A stretch of DNA of 64,000 nt, taken from contig OY856186.1 of NCBI GenBank assembly GCA_963693315.1, forward strand, positions 232,584,392 through 232,648,391, given 5' to 3'. This stretch comes from Diogma glabrata (lineage: Eukaryota; Arthropoda; Insecta; Diptera; Cylindrotomidae). Under the pieces are notes generated by a model that ran no database searches, was not told where the DNA came from, and saw only the letters and a program-made list of their open reading frames with translations. Shown piece after piece: positions 1 to 12,900 of the stretch; position 1 is the first letter of the stretch; every line of letters starts with the position of its first letter. Made by a program: the position numbers and the translations under genes.

Positions 1-610
1 CATTTTGAAATAGTATAAAATGCTGCTGAGCTGTAATATTTTTTTTCAAAAACACTAAAGTTTACATTCATTTTGTATGGAAAATCTTCAAACGCCGAGG
101 CCGAGTGCTAAACATTCATTTTGAGGGCCTATATTTTAGGGGAACGTTTTCTTGGGTATTTCCAACAAAATTTCGGTGGGGCACCAGAAAAAAAGAATAG
201 TCAACCAAAAAAAATGCACTCTAATATATATATATATATATTATATATATATATACGAATCTGCCAATTTCTCTTAATCACGCTTCTGATGTTTAACGTT
301 ATAACATTTTATAACATTGTTTTATGGGATAGAGAGGAAACGACAACACCAAATATTCAAATAAAAAACCAGTTTTTTTTTCTTTTTAATCACGAAAAAA
401 AATTTCACGATACAACTTTTATAACTTTTCAACATTCATTTCTGATTCATTTATAATCGTTACAATCATATATTTATAATTTCTCGGAGTTGAATTGAGT
501 GGCAAAAAAACAATGAATGAAACTCAACTCAAACACTTAACTGTTATTGGTATTTTTTTTCTTTTGACTTTAAACTTTAAATTAATATAGTCACTAAATA
601 GTACATTCAG
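1..610. other. AT-rich non-coding stretch
   Basis: No convincing gene is seen. A short TA microsatellite lies near 220-255. The one open frame of about 110 codons here is low-complexity and lacks any recognisable domain. Confidence 0.5.
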
Positions 611-724
611 AAACTTGTTTCATAATCGACGATTTTATCGCACGCAATCTGTTTAGAAAACGACCCGCGCAGCGGGGAGTTTTCTAAAGGATAAGTGCGA
701 TAAAACCTCTTATGAAACGAGTTT
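611..724. repeat. Stepped inverted repeat (large hairpin)
   Basis: Three nested pairs of arms face each other: GTTTCATAA with TTATGAAAC, TTTTATCGCAC with GTGCGATAAAA, and TTAGAAAAC with GTTTTCTAA. They surround a GC-rich loop (gacccgcgcagcgggga). The symmetry is obvious by eye and much stronger than in the surrounding AT-rich DNA. It could be the fold of a small foldback transposon or a hairpin terminus; no target duplication was identified. Confidence 0.75.
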
Positions 725-1185
725 TTTATACAATTTTTTCTATTTTGCACTTTTTGTCTTGAAATTTTAAAAAATGTGTATTTTATTAAAAAATAGTCAA
801 TTTGAAATTTTGTTATTATTACTAATCATTTTAATTAATTAAAATATTTAACACTAATTTAGATATCCTATTAATTTTATTTACTTAATTATTCGTTATA
901 ATGTTCACTGACGTTTGTATAACCAATGTGACCAACCTCCGTCTTTAGTTACAAGCCTGATTGTCTTTTCGTACAAAAAAATCGTCAACTTTATACATAT
1001 ACATATTTTTGCACTAATTTACACTACAAATTCTATATTTTTATTCTATTTGGTCTATAAAGTCCCTAAAATCATTAAATAACACATCTTTAAAGGTTTA
1101 TTGTTTTTTGCATTTCGCGTCTAGTAGGTTTATAGCTAAAGACGGTTTTGTAATAAACAAAATCAAATTTAAAAATTTTATTATT
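725..1185. other. AT-rich non-coding stretch
   Basis: Nothing recognisable is seen in this stretch. Confidence 0.4.
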
Positions 1186-1568
1186 AGGCGCTTTCCAATC
1201 GAGTGCATTACTGAATGATTCACTTAAACTGAATTGTATTCCGGAATTTGTATGTTCCAATGGAAATATTCAGTTTACACTGAACGTAAACTGAGCTACT
1301 ACAGAACCGAATTGAATTGAATAAAGTGAAGGAAAAAATAAGTTCATCAGTTCAACTTATTCATATTTTTTTATTTAGGGTTTGTGGTCAAACGTTAAAG
1401 ATAATATAAAAATAAAAGAAATCGGAAGTTCGGAACATATTTGTTTGTGTCGGAATTTTCGATTTTGGTATTTTTTAAATGTCAAAAAATTTCTGTTTTT
1501 TGTTGTTTTGTCACTATTTTTGCAATCAATTCCTTCAGCAATTCACTCGATTGGATTGGAAAGCGTCT
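1186..1568. mobile_element. 383-bp MITE
   Basis: The left end AGGCGCTTTCCAAT is matched in inverted orientation at the right end (ATTGGAAAGCGTCT), giving 13 of 14 identical bases. The flanks carry ATTATT on both sides, a possible target duplication. There is no coding capacity. The superfamily is not assigned. Confidence 0.7.
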
Positions 1569-2352
1569 ATTATTTCTAAAATAAAAACAACAGTTTTGAC
1601 TTAGTTTTTGTATTGGGACAACGTTACGTAAATTCCTGATATATTTTAAAACAACGTAAATTATTTTATGTAAATAAATATTTTTTTTTTCGTTTTTCTT
1701 AAATAAATAGATGAAATTATTTTTTTTTTTGAATATCTTAACACTAACTGTTTTTTACCATACTATTTAAAAAGAACATATATGAATATTATATAGTTAA
1801 CTATTATTAATTTTATATTTTTAATGTAAATTGTCCGTAAATAATTCAAAAATAAATTGACGTCGTCTTCCCAAGAGAGATAAATTAACACGAACAAAAT
1901 TATTTGATTCAATCAATGACTCTCTTGACGGGCGTTCTACGAGGGTTTATTCTAGTTGAGAAATTAGAAAATAGATGGCTTTTAAAAAATTACTTTCGTC
2001 ACTAGGTACGAAAGTAATTTGTCTAGGTTTTTTTATCACTGGTGACGAAAAAGAAATTTTCGATGCAATGAACAAACATCGAAAGTAGATTTTTTAAGTT
2101 GGGTAGTAGAAAAAATATTTTGCTGTTTACTATATATTTTTAATATAATTCTTGCTCGTAAGAATAAACTTTTTATTTTTTATTTCACTCCTTTGGAGTC
2201 GATTTTATTATTTCCTTTCATTTTATATTAGTAGTTCTAATATGGAATTCCATATTAGAAAGTTAGTACTTTTTCGTCATATACTACTACTGTAGGTCAT
2301 TTGTTACTAATATACACTACAAATATAGGGTTTATTTGTGTATTTTTACAAC
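1569..2352. other. AT-rich non-coding stretch with one hairpin
   Basis: No gene is seen. The only structure is the small perfect hairpin at 1987-2020. Confidence 0.4.
1987..2020. repeat. Perfect 13-bp hairpin
   Basis: The arm AAATTACTTTCGT is followed by an 8-base loop and its exact complement ACGAAAGTAATTT. The function is unknown. Confidence 0.7.
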
Positions 2353-3244
2353 CATAATTGTGTGCGTTATTAGTCTTAATATAATAAAATAATCAACTGT
2401 TAATTTTATTCTCTTGCGCAATGGCTGCGGAACGTAATATTAATATTGTTACGTTTTTCCAACCTTACTTCGAATTGGCCTTACTCTCAATTCGATAAAC
2501 GTAATTCCCAAATCTCTTCAGAGTTCGAACACTGATTAGTAAGCACAAACACCAGGTTTTATTAAGTATTCAACTCTTTAATTGTTCCACAACAACAGGA
2601 AACAATACAGCAAACAATATTCCTAGCTAGAATATTCTTTCAACAGCTTCAGAAAATCCAACAGTTTATTGTAGAAATTTCCAGTACACCACGTTCAAAA
2701 TAATACACAAAATATTTCTTCTCAATAACACTTATAACTTTATTACACTTATAACTTTACACAAAAACTAATTTAAAGATCACTTTTATAATTTTAAGTT
2801 CACTATCGCAGGCTTAAAATAAAACTAATTCTGTCTTGCAAGACATCCCTCTTTATATACGATTTTGCATTATCTAGATCATTCAAGGTCACTTTTTAGA
2901 AACATTGTCGACCCAAGCTCTAAGAAGTACAACAACAACACTATTCATTTCATTAATTTGTTGTAGTATTTTGTTGATTTCATTTTCCTAGAAGTTACCG
3001 TTATCGTCTGGATTTTTCTGTAATCGTCTAGATTTTTCTGCAATCGTAACAATATTGTATTGAGTCAGTGTTGAATGACATATTTTATTTTAAGTGCAAA
3101 AGTTTGCAAATTTGCGAGAAAATAAAATTCATTAAACACGAAGCCAAAACAACGTTTTATCCTTCCGAATTCCGAAGCATTCATGCAGCAGAATAAAGTT
3201 AATAACCGTTTATTTTATTAAGACTAATAACGTATACAATTATG
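2353..3244. mobile_element. Foldback element interrupted by a solo LTR
   Basis: Left arm sequence beginning CATAATTG (2353-2402) recurs inverted at 3200-3244, ending CAATTATG. The shared arms include the run TTATTAGTCTTAAT. Removing the solo LTR at 2447-3051 leaves a roughly 290-bp element, a normal MITE size. The arms are imperfect over about 45 bp. Confidence 0.6.
2447..3051. mobile_element. Solo LTR (605 bp)
   Basis: The segment starts TGTTACG and ends CGTAACA, a perfect 7-bp terminal inversion of the TG...CA type. It is flanked by ATAT on both sides (2443-2446 and 3052-3055), the 4-bp duplication usual for Ty3/gypsy integration. A TATA-like tttatatac near 2852 fits an LTR promoter on the plus strand. 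There is no internal coding region, so it is best explained as the product of LTR-LTR recombination. Confidence 0.8.
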
Positions 3245-5614
3245 ATTCTAAAAATTAACCTATATTTATAGTTGCTGGCAGGATAAAACAATTTATCTGA
3301 TTGCATTGAACTCTGAAGTAAATTTTTTTGATTGTGTTTTATAAATAATTTGATTGTATTTTATAAACAATCATAAAAACGTTTTCACTTTGATTATTTC
3401 AAAAACAATAAATTCAAACTAATGCGCATGTCCCTCTCTCGAATATTGAAAAAGGCAAACGCTAGTATGATTAAATTGAAATTAATTTTCATTGTGAAAA
3501 AATTAGTTTTTTATGTTGTTTGGTTTCTCAATTCTCATTAGTATTAGTACTTAGAACTTTGATGTCTTTCATTGTAGGTCATTTCGCTTTCAAAATACCA
3601 AACAATTGAATAGGCATCGAAATTAAATCAAATTTATTTGAACCTTTGGAATTGATGGTACAAAAAAATAAAATAAAATTCATGGGTTTTTCGTTTTCGT
3701 TTAACTTGTTTTACCAATGAATTTTAAAATAATTCAATTTAAATTAATACATGCTGCTCTGTCGGAAGAATACAACGTTGTATTGTATTCGTGTTTAATG
3801 AATTTTGTTCTCTCTTCAATTTGCCATGCTCGCCCGTACCTCGTAAACATTATTTATTGCACATCAAAATTCATTCTTTTCATTTTTGGTTTCTCTAAAC
3901 TTTATTGCGTTCATCCCTGTTGTTGTAAATTACCTTATGTATGTAAGTATGAGCAAGATATACTTGCACTTTCAGTTTCACCTTTCTAATACGAAATACT
4001 TTGCAAGGTCCGCAGCAAAATCTTTGAATAATTATTGGTCCGTAGCAGCAAATCAGTTGAGAAACACTGATAGGGTGTTTCATTTATGTTAAATAGAATT
4101 TTAGATTGTATTTCGTTATGATTTTGATGAAAGGCAGTGTGAAAGACATGCTGATTGCTGAACAAATCTAAATATATTTTTTATTTTATGATTTAGATCG
4201 TATTAGAAGTAGCTTGAAGTATGTACAACCTTGAGAGAACGGTCAATATGGCTAGTGAAGTACGTAGCAATGTTTTAAGAATAATAACCAAAAATGAAGT
4301 CACAGCAACTATAAAGCACATCAAACAACGAAATTCCCAAATTACCCATTCAAATGTCATTCAACTTTCTTATCTTAAGTATAATCCCTTCAAGAAAATG
4401 TAATTTGTAAAGATTAATAGGATTTTAAGCAAAGTAAAGAAACCGTAAAACCACAAATACTACATTGGCAACCGACATAAAAAATAAATTAATTTTTCTT
4501 TGTTACCAAGTGTTTTGTTTCGCATTCTCAAGTGTATCCTGAAATTATTTTAATATATGAAAAACAACCCATAAGACCAAAACCACATATGTAAAATAAA
4601 TTTTACAGACAATTCTAAAAACTACCTAGTTTTAAACTATCACTACAAAAGTTTTCAACTGTCAGACTACCATGCTTACATATATTTGATTTTAACGATT
4701 GTATTTTCTTTCATTCGTTAAAGCAAGGAAATCAAATGGGGAAAAGAAAACCAAAATGAAGAAAACAAATATTAAAATAAAATGAATCAAAAGGAAATTG
4801 AGAAAATAAATTAAGTTTTCAAAAAACAAAAACCAAAATCATAAAACACAAAAAAGTAAGACAAACGAAAAACACATAAAAATATTCACCATGTCTGCAT
4901 TTTTGTTGTTTTTTCTTGGAAAATGAAAACAAATTTTCATGTCTTTAAGTTGTATGAATAAAGGAAATTATAAATAAAAAAATTGAATGAAGAAAGTTAT
5001 AAAGTTTTATTTTAATGACTTTTATTAGATTTTCCTTTACATTTTTTTGGTGGATAATTTAATTTTTTTAAACAGAAATACGTTGTAATGCATTTTCTTT
5101 TGTTTTCGTGGTGTTGTAGCTTCTCATATTCACATGAAATTTTAATGAGTTGGTGATTTTTTTTGTTGATGGTGTGTTATCTGTTGACATTTTAATTAGA
5201 ATAAAGTTTATGTATTTTTAAAGGTGATAAGAAAACAGATGTTACATTTTGTTTGATTTCAGCCGAAAAAATTGTTTGATGAGTGAAACTTTGATTTCGC
5301 TCTGCCTAAACGAATAGTAAAACCTAAATAATATTAAGCGATGAAGATTGGTTGAAGCTATGAAACAGCATTTTTGGGAAAAAAGATCCAAGGACCATTT
5401 ACTACCTCTAAAACTGAAACTGATTTAAATACCGGTTTGGTTGTGGATAAACTATAGTAAAAAGATGAACCTGTGTTTTGTTTGCAACACCTGCAAAGAA
5501 TTCGAGGTTATAAAGTTATCAGGAACAAAATATGAGATTTCAAATTTAGAACAATAACCTTACTCGGTACCATCACTGGTTTGGTTTAATTCTGAGTCTA
5601 AATTTATTAACGCT
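3245..5614. other. Gene-poor AT-rich region
   Basis: Small open frames occur near 3717-4092 and 4221-4403. They overlap on both strands, have no domain or convincing splice context, and are A/T-driven. I see no supportable gene or repeat boundary. Confidence 0.45.
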
Positions 5615-5998
5615 GGCAGGGCCGGATCTACCATGGGTGCAATGGAGCGAGCGCATCCGGCGCCAACACAAAAGGCGCCAAAATTGAGTTTTGTTTTAAA
5701 TTGGATTACTTTTTCGTTATGGTTTTTAATAAATTTTAAGGCAAATTAAAATTTATTTTTCTATATAAAAACCAACAATTTATTTTTGTATATTTTTTTA
5801 AATATTTGATCTACGGGCGTGACAGCCCCGTGTACTCTTTTCGCTGCTATTGACATACGATTCAACGTGAAATATTAGATACCACTGGCAATAGCAGTGA
5901 GATATTACCAGCCAAGGTGATATCATACGGGAGCTGTCGATTGAACCCTATTCATCCAACAGTACTCTCAATTTTATATGCAGTTTTCCTTTTTCTAT
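5615..5998. mobile_element. hAT-like terminus, partial
   Basis: CAGGGCCGGATCTACC at 5615-5630 resembles the terminal inverted repeats of hAT-derived MITEs in animals (family knowledge). The following GC-rich segment has two facing GGCGCC palindromes near 5659 and 5675. No inverted partner was found, so the other end is lost or cut off by the adjacent gypsy insertion at 5999. Confidence 0.45.
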
Positions 5999-7187
5999 TG
6001 TAACGTCCGCTATATTCGCCTAAACAACAGTAAAACCAATTCATCTTCTGTTTCTAATTCAATAAAAATGTATTTCAATAGTTTCAGTTCATGTTTACAT
6101 TAATAATAATTTTTAAATTTTCTAATACTTAACGGCTAGTTAAATTTCGAATATACTATAAAAACAAACGAATGTACCAATTTTATTTTCATTTCTAACG
6201 AACAGATGTCATTACTAACTTTTGCTGAATCTTGGTGTTACACGATTTTGATTTTCATTAGAAGATGTCAAATGGAAAAAAAATCACATTTTTTGTTTTA
6301 AAAAATGAAGTCGATGTTTTTAAAAAACAATTTGATGTAGAGGCATTCCGGTTTTGATTTTTCAAAAGATCACATCTAGTCAAAGTAAAAATAGTAAAAA
6401 AATATTGCAATTAATATAATTTTCAATATAAAAGTGATTGTATGTTTTATCATTGTATTTTTTTTATAATAATCACTTGTGAAATAATGCAATTAATATA
6501 ACTTCAATATAAAAGTGATTGAAAAATATTTTCGATTTTATAGTTTGGAATGATCTTGTTAAAAATAAAATAAAATTTCATTAATTTAATTTATTGAAAA
6601 CTCAAATATATGTGTATTGTTACTCTGAAAACAACAAGGGAAATAAACAATAAAATAAGCAACAAATACCCTTGGAGGGTACTTGTTTCTGGATTAAAAG
6701 CTGCAGATATAGAGCAATCAAATCGATTTCCTTGTGGTGGATACAGTGATGAATCGACATTTGTATATTTACAACACCCTTGTGTTATATTAACAATTTT
6801 AGAGGTTTTGAGTTATAGAGTAGTTGCGTCATCATCAACTGCTGTGAAACAAGATTACAATGAATATATGTGGACTATGAGAAAAGAATTTAGTGAACCA
6901 GAATCGGATTTCATCAATCAACAGTTTAAAATAAGGTATTTTTCTAATTTTATATTAGTATTGAATTTATATCTTTTTATGTGTTTCAACTTAGTTTTTT
7001 TGATGACAGGCTAATTGTATAAAAACTTAAGAGATTCCCAAAATTTTTAAGGTTCGTGTGGGGATAATTCCGTCCATCCCGCAAATTTTTTTTTAGGAAT
7101 ATATATTTATTCGTCATAATTTATAAAAGTCCAAACGGATTCACAAGAGTGAACAACAAAACGTGGCTTCGAATCAGGGCCATAACA
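5999..7187 (+). repeat. 5' LTR of the gypsy element
   Basis: 1189 bp, TG...CA bounded. It differs from the 3' copy by a 5-bp tandem gain (tacta) near 15015 in the latter, by small homopolymer changes and by scattered substitutions. It contains a 134-codon open frame (6610-7014). Confidence 0.92.
6610..7014 (+). pseudogene. Exon-like reading frame inside the LTR, possibly GFRP-related
   Basis: The 134-codon frame has ordinary protein-like composition between about residues 20 and 95, unlike typical LTR DNA. A segment containing ILTILEVLSYRVVASS and ending WTMRKEF recalls the C-terminal half of GTP cyclohydrolase I feedback regulatory protein, where 'LE..GYRVV' is followed by a Trp and a KE pair. 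The spacing to the Trp is about five residues longer than in the vertebrate family, so the match is weak. An AG before the block (near 6660) and AAG/GTATTT after it (near 6934) resemble splice sites, as if a host exon had been captured. The same block sits in the 3' LTR (about 15535-15876), where a G-to-T change makes an upstream stop, so only the later part stays open. Alternative: a chance frame. Confidence 0.35.
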
Positions 7188-9816
7188 AATACGTGACGTT
7201 CGAAACAAAGACCGTGGGTTTTTTTATATATAAAAATATACTAGGGCGTAACCAACTGGTTATTTTGGCGGTTATTTCGGTAGGTTTTTGGATATATTTT
7301 TTTATATATATTTTATTATCGTACGATACGGTAATTTTGCAAATTTTTGGCAAACCAGCTTTGTGTGGAGGTTGCAATTTTGCAAAAATTATTATTTTTT
7401 TTGGATAGGGCGTTGTTAAACCGGTTTGGGTTGGTTTGGTTATTATTACATATATTTTGATATATACATATATTAAATAATTTTAATATTTTTTTTGTTA
7501 AACCAGGTACTGGTTTGAAATTTTTTTTTGGGAATTTTTTTATTTTCCTTTATAATATGTACATGAGGGGTCAGGGGGTGCGAAGGAGGTGTCGACCAGG
7601 GGGGTTTGAGCCGTGGATGAATGAGGTGGATGAGAGAGAACATGTGGAGAGAAAGGAGAAAATGGATGAGGCAATGAATGTGGTGGAATGGGTGATAAGT
7701 GTGGTTATGAATGAGGTGAAGAATGGTATATTTTAGGAGATAATGGATGACATTTGTGAAGAGCAGTATGATGAAATATTGGATGGGATGGTGGTTGATA
7801 TAGTGAATGAGTGAGCGGATGAGATGGATGTGGTGAATGAGGAAGTAAATGTGGGCTGGAGAGAGAGAAGGAGGATCTCCAAGAATAGGAGCTCTCACCT
7901 GAAGAGGAAAGAGAGGAGAAAGAAGGAGAAGGAGAGTCGCTTGGTCGTGGAGCTGGGAGCTTCCTCGACCAAGAGTACTCAAACAGAGGAGCTGGTTGAG
8001 GAGGTTCCCATCTCACCGATCACGCGACAGGAAGAGGAGTGGTCTGGTCCACAGGAGGCCCCTGTTCCCCCCTGTATAATTAGTTAAGACTAATTATTTT
8101 TAATTTGAAAAAAAACCGTTTTGGGGAAGTAGTTTTTTTTGGAATTTTTTTTATACTACCAATGTACATTCTCTTGTACATATTTTTTATGTACATATTT
8201 TTTTGTACATATTGTACATGTCATTTGTGAATTTTAAAAATAATATTTATTTTCAATTTGAAAAAAACCGTTTTGGGGGTAGTAGTTTTTTTAGGGATTG
8301 GGTTTTCTACTACGATGTACATATAGTATATATTGTACATATTTTATTATACATTTTGTAAATATTTTTGCGTATACCATGTACCTATTGTATATATTGT
8401 GCATTTTGTACATATCTTGATTATACAAATTGTAAATATTTTTATTGTACATATTTTTTGTAATATAAGGTACATATGTTAGTAAATATTTTTTTTTTAT
8501 TTTTTTTCGTGTATTAGGTTGTAATTAAAATTCTCTCTTCAGCGGTAGGCCTAACAAGCCATCCATGGGGCTTCTCCCCTTAACGATGATGACGTTCTTA
8601 GGTCGCCTATGGCCATCGGGGTTATGCGATCGAAGAACATTGGTTTCTTCTCTTCATTCAGCGAGGGAGTTCTCAAGGACGAGGAGTGGTGATGCTGTGT
8701 TTGTACTTAGGTGCAAACCAGTAGTGCCATTCTTTGCTCAGAGGCTTCTTCGGTGTAATGAAGAGAAGAACCAATTATACTTTGCTTTCAGGATCAGAGG
8801 CTTCACCTCAAACAAATTCAAAAACTTTTCCATTTTTCCATTTAGTTTTACAATAAAACAATTTCTCATAGAGTTTAGGATTTGAAGTCTGGTGCTCGGG
8901 AGCGTTCTTCAACTTTCGCATTAGGTTTAGTTGTAATTTATTTGTAGGTTAAACAAGCACAACTGGGTCAGTAGAAGTGGACCTAAGGTCTAATCGTGAC
9001 AGTTGTGATTGTTTTATTAGGTTGGGGAGAAACTGTTCTGTAGAATCTGGTCGTTAGGGGCTTTTCTAGTCAGTTCTCACATGCATTGTTGGAGTGGGCT
9101 CGCGAGCGCGGGAATTCAGATTTAAACAAAATGGATATTGTAACCATACTTACTTTTATATTGTCTCCAGACGAATCTTGATTTTGGGAATCTCTTATCT
9201 TATTAAATAAAAAAATAAAATAAATAAAACAATTTTTTTTGGAAATTAAATAAATAAAATTTTTATTAAATAAAGTAATTTTTTTTTAGAATAAAATAAT
9301 TTTAGGTAGCTAAATAAATAAATTTTCTTAATTAAGCGAAACGTCAAGATATAAATAAATATCTATTATTTTTTTTAAAAAATTAAATAAATATTTTGAG
9401 TTAAGAGGACCACCCAATAAATAAACATCTTTAAATATTTTTTTCAAATTTTAAAATAAATAAATATTTTTTCCATAGGAGTGTGTCGTCAATAAATAGT
9501 GATAGATATATATATTTCAGTATATCTGAAATTAAATAAATAAATAAATTATATTTTTATATACAATATTTTAGGAATTTTTGTGAAAGGTAAAGCAAAG
9601 ATTAGGTACGACAGTGGTCTTTTTGTTCTTTTACGAGGTTTGGTTTTTACAAAAATTTTTGTGTTTTCGAATTCGGGCGTTCGTTGTTTTTTTCGTTTTT
9701 GCGTTTTTCATTATTTTTACATTTACAGCATACTAACTACATTTTTTTTTGTTGGGAATTGGTTTTAATATTGTTGTTGATTGCGAGTTCATAATTTTAC
9801 GGGTTTTACCATCGAA
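7188..9816 (+). other. Long leader between 5' LTR and gag
   Basis: About 2.6 kb, unusually long for a gypsy leader. It contains a strongly purine-biased block (7560-8090) with two short open frames (to 7736 and 7824-8087, the latter with many Arg, Lys and Glu codons). It also holds two related copies of a unit containing AAACCGTTTTGGGG (about 8113 and 8264), GTACAT-rich repeats (8160-8480) and AAAT-rich repeats (9200-9550). No tRNA primer site starting TGG is seen directly after the LTR. The short frames could be remnants of an accessory ORF; I cannot assign a function. Confidence 0.5.
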
Positions 9817-9969
9817 ATGTCGAGCCAGTTAGACGTTGACCATCCGTTCTATGGTCTGGAACCCACCGAACTGCAGGTCGAATGCTTGGTTCGGGGTGTG
9901 AACTTCGGGGAGGGGCCGATTGGGCAGAGGAACTGCGAAACCATGCGGATCATGGGTCAGTTCCAATAA
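9817..9969 (+). pseudogene. True Gag N-terminus, out of frame with the rest
   Basis: ATG at 9817 opens a 50-codon frame whose residues ELQVEC match ELRVEC at the start of the related Gag at 61984. The frame stops at 9969, while the downstream Gag sequence continues in another frame (open from 9882). So a single-base-type frame change lies between about 9900 and 9967. It may be a disabling indel or a programmed shift; no classical slippery heptamer was recognised. The alternative is that translation really begins at the ATG at 9882, giving an unrelated N-terminus of about 35 residues. Confidence 0.65.
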
Positions 9970-12900
9970 CAGTGTCTCATGCGAGAGATTTGATAGAGGA
10001 ATCTCAAATGGTGGTGCAGGCAGCACAACTTATTTTAAATCAAGTACGACGACTTCAGTCACCGACAGATCAGACCTTCTTAGATGGTCTGGCGAATCGA
10101 GTGTTACATTACACGGGTAGGATGAATAGGTTGGGTCCTCGCAATGACTTGCAAGAAGCCCGCACCTACGCTATCTCACAATTGTCACGCGCTTGGAATA
10201 TAATAGGATCGTTGTCAACACGTCCAATTATGCAGAATAAACCAGGAGTATCATCTGCTCCATCTGCTTCACCTGCTTTTCAACCAGATGAGAGATCCAC
10301 ACCCATCCCAGTACGGCCAATATCGGAAACAATACATAGTCTGAATCGTCCAAACCAGCAAGAACAGAGACGGTCAGATCAGTTACCACCGGCGTATTTC
10401 CAGCAATCGGGCTTGAGGGCAGAGGACTTTGCAATACCACAATTGGGTCCAACATTCCAAGCTGAACACTTACACAACAATCCAGCATTGGTACAACAAC
10501 AATCATTAAATCGTTCATCAGTACCACAGGTACAACCACTACCAGTATATCCACCAGTTCCACTAACAGCACCACCACCGTACAACCAACCTCCTCAGGT
10601 ATGGCGTGACGCGGCTCCAGCGTTAGCACCAGTGGAGTACCGAGGGGTTCGTGGGAACAATTTGAGTCGTTATGACTCAAATTGGGTTCCAACCTTCACA
10701 GGAGATGGTCACTCTCCTGATGTTCATGAGTTTATTCATAGAGTGGAGGCGGCTGCCAGAAGAGACCGTGTGTCATGGGACGACCTTAGGTCTATCATAC
10801 CACGGTATCTGAAAGCAGCGGCCGACAGATACTATTTGAATTTAACTCATGAATATGAGGTGGTGACCTATCCAGTGCTAAGGGAGGGACTCTTACAAAC
10901 CTTCGGTACGCTCACTGATGATAAGGCGATCTTGCGAGTTCTTCTGAACCGCAAACAAAAGTCAAAGGAGAGCGTATACGAGTACCTGGTGGAGATTGGT
11001 TCGTTAAACCGTCGTTTAGCACGTCCATTTGCTGACCGTGAAATGCTAGAGATTGCTCGGGAGGGACTGAGTGTGGAGCTCAAAAATGCTACACTTGCAG
11101 CAACAATACATTCAATGGATGAACTTCGGACTTTATGTCAGAAGTTTGAACGTTTGTGTTCCACACCAGTTCCGACCAGAACATCAAATTTGAGAATTAG
11201 TGAGCTACAGCGGATGGATGATTATGAGGTGGATGTTAAACTAGATCGAGATGGATATATTGAAACGATGGATTCAACACAGTCCGAACAACAGCACGAA
11301 GAAAGCGACGAGAGATGTAGGAACGCAGGACGATCTGCCACCACTCAAGAAAACCAAATAAAATCATCAAATACATTTAATTTCCCATCATTACATCGAA
11401 CGTATTTTAGACGTCTGGAACGTAACATCAGATATTGGAGGATGAGGAAATTATTTCGTGAAGCTTGTATTTCATCTATCCTTTCAGAAACAAAGGATCC
11501 TCGGCCGCGACTAACAATTAGGATTTTGGACAAACATATTTCAGGACTATTGGATAGTGGAGCGTCAATCACAATACTTGGAAGAAATTCCTTGGAATTA
11601 TTGGAATCATCAGGTACAGCCTACCGTAAATACACTTCGTGTATTCGTACGGCGGATGGTACTGCAAATAAAATTTTGGGTTACATAGAAGTTCCAATAA
11701 CTGTGAATGGCTCCACTAAACCAATGCGGTTTCATATTGTCCCTGGATTACGAGAAGAGCTCTACCTGGGCATAGATTTCTGGGAGAAATTCGGTATTGT
11801 TCCTTCTTTTGTTAGTGAACTGACTCGTACAGAGCCAATAACTTTAAATACACACAACCTCACCACTGATCAGCAACATGAACTGGATATGATCAAGGAT
11901 TCTTTCCCGTCATTTGAAGTGTCTGGACTCGGAAAGACTTCTTTGGTTGAACATGTCATCGATGTTGGTGATAGCGCACCTGTTAAACAGAGGCATTATC
12001 CCACATCGCCGGCTGTTCAACTAAAGGTCTATGCCGAACTTGACCGAATGCTTCAAATGGGCGTGATCGAAGAGAGTAACAGTTCGTGGTGCTCGCCAGT
12101 GGTCCTGGTACAAAAAGAATCTGGTAAAAACAGATTATGTATTGATAGCCGTCGTGTCAATTCACTAACTAAAAAGGACGCTTACCCACTTCCCTTGATT
12201 GATGGCTTACTAGGTCGTCTAAATAGCACGAAGTACATATCAAGTATTGATCTCAAAGATGCTTTCTGGCAGATTCCTCTGGCAGAAGCATCTAGAGATA
12301 AGACAGCCTTCACAGTGCCTGGTCGTCTATTGTATCAATTCCGGATTATGCCCTTTGGATTGTGCAATGCTCCCCAGACAATGTGTCGGCTAATGCACAA
12401 AGTGATACCACATCAATATCACGAAAATGTCTTTGTTTATTTAGATGATCTATTGGTAGTCTCTTCCACGTTCCAGGAACATATGGCATTGCTGTCCAAA
12501 GTCTCCTCATTGTTAAGAGCGGCTGGGTTAACAATAAACCTCAAGAAAAGTAAATTTGTTCTGAGAGAGGTGAAATACTTGGGATTTTTGGTTGGTGAAG
12601 ATGGTCTTCGAACAGACCCTGATAAGGTAAGAGCTGTAGCAGAGTATCCAGCTCCATCTACAGTAAAACAAATACGTAGACTATTGGGAATGGCTGGTTG
12701 GTACCAACGTTTCATACCAAACTATGCAAGCGTGGTATCACCAATTACCGATTTATTAAAGAAGAGTTCGGGAAAATTGAAATGGACATTGGAAGCTCAA
12801 GCAGCTTTTGAAAATTTAAAACGATTGCTGACTACAGCACCAGTACTGATAAACCCTGACTATAATAAAGAGTTCTTTATTAGATGCGATGCGAGTCTGA

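Noticed and set aside
3717..4403. Several 60-90-codon frames
   Set aside because: They overlap on both strands, are A/T-driven, and lack domains or splice context.
7473..8016. Antisense frames rich in His/Ile/Ser/Pro within the gypsy leader
   Set aside because: Mirror images of the purine-rich leader block; low complexity.
10228..12715. Frames antisense to the gypsy polyprotein
   Set aside because: Shadows of the real gag-pol frame.
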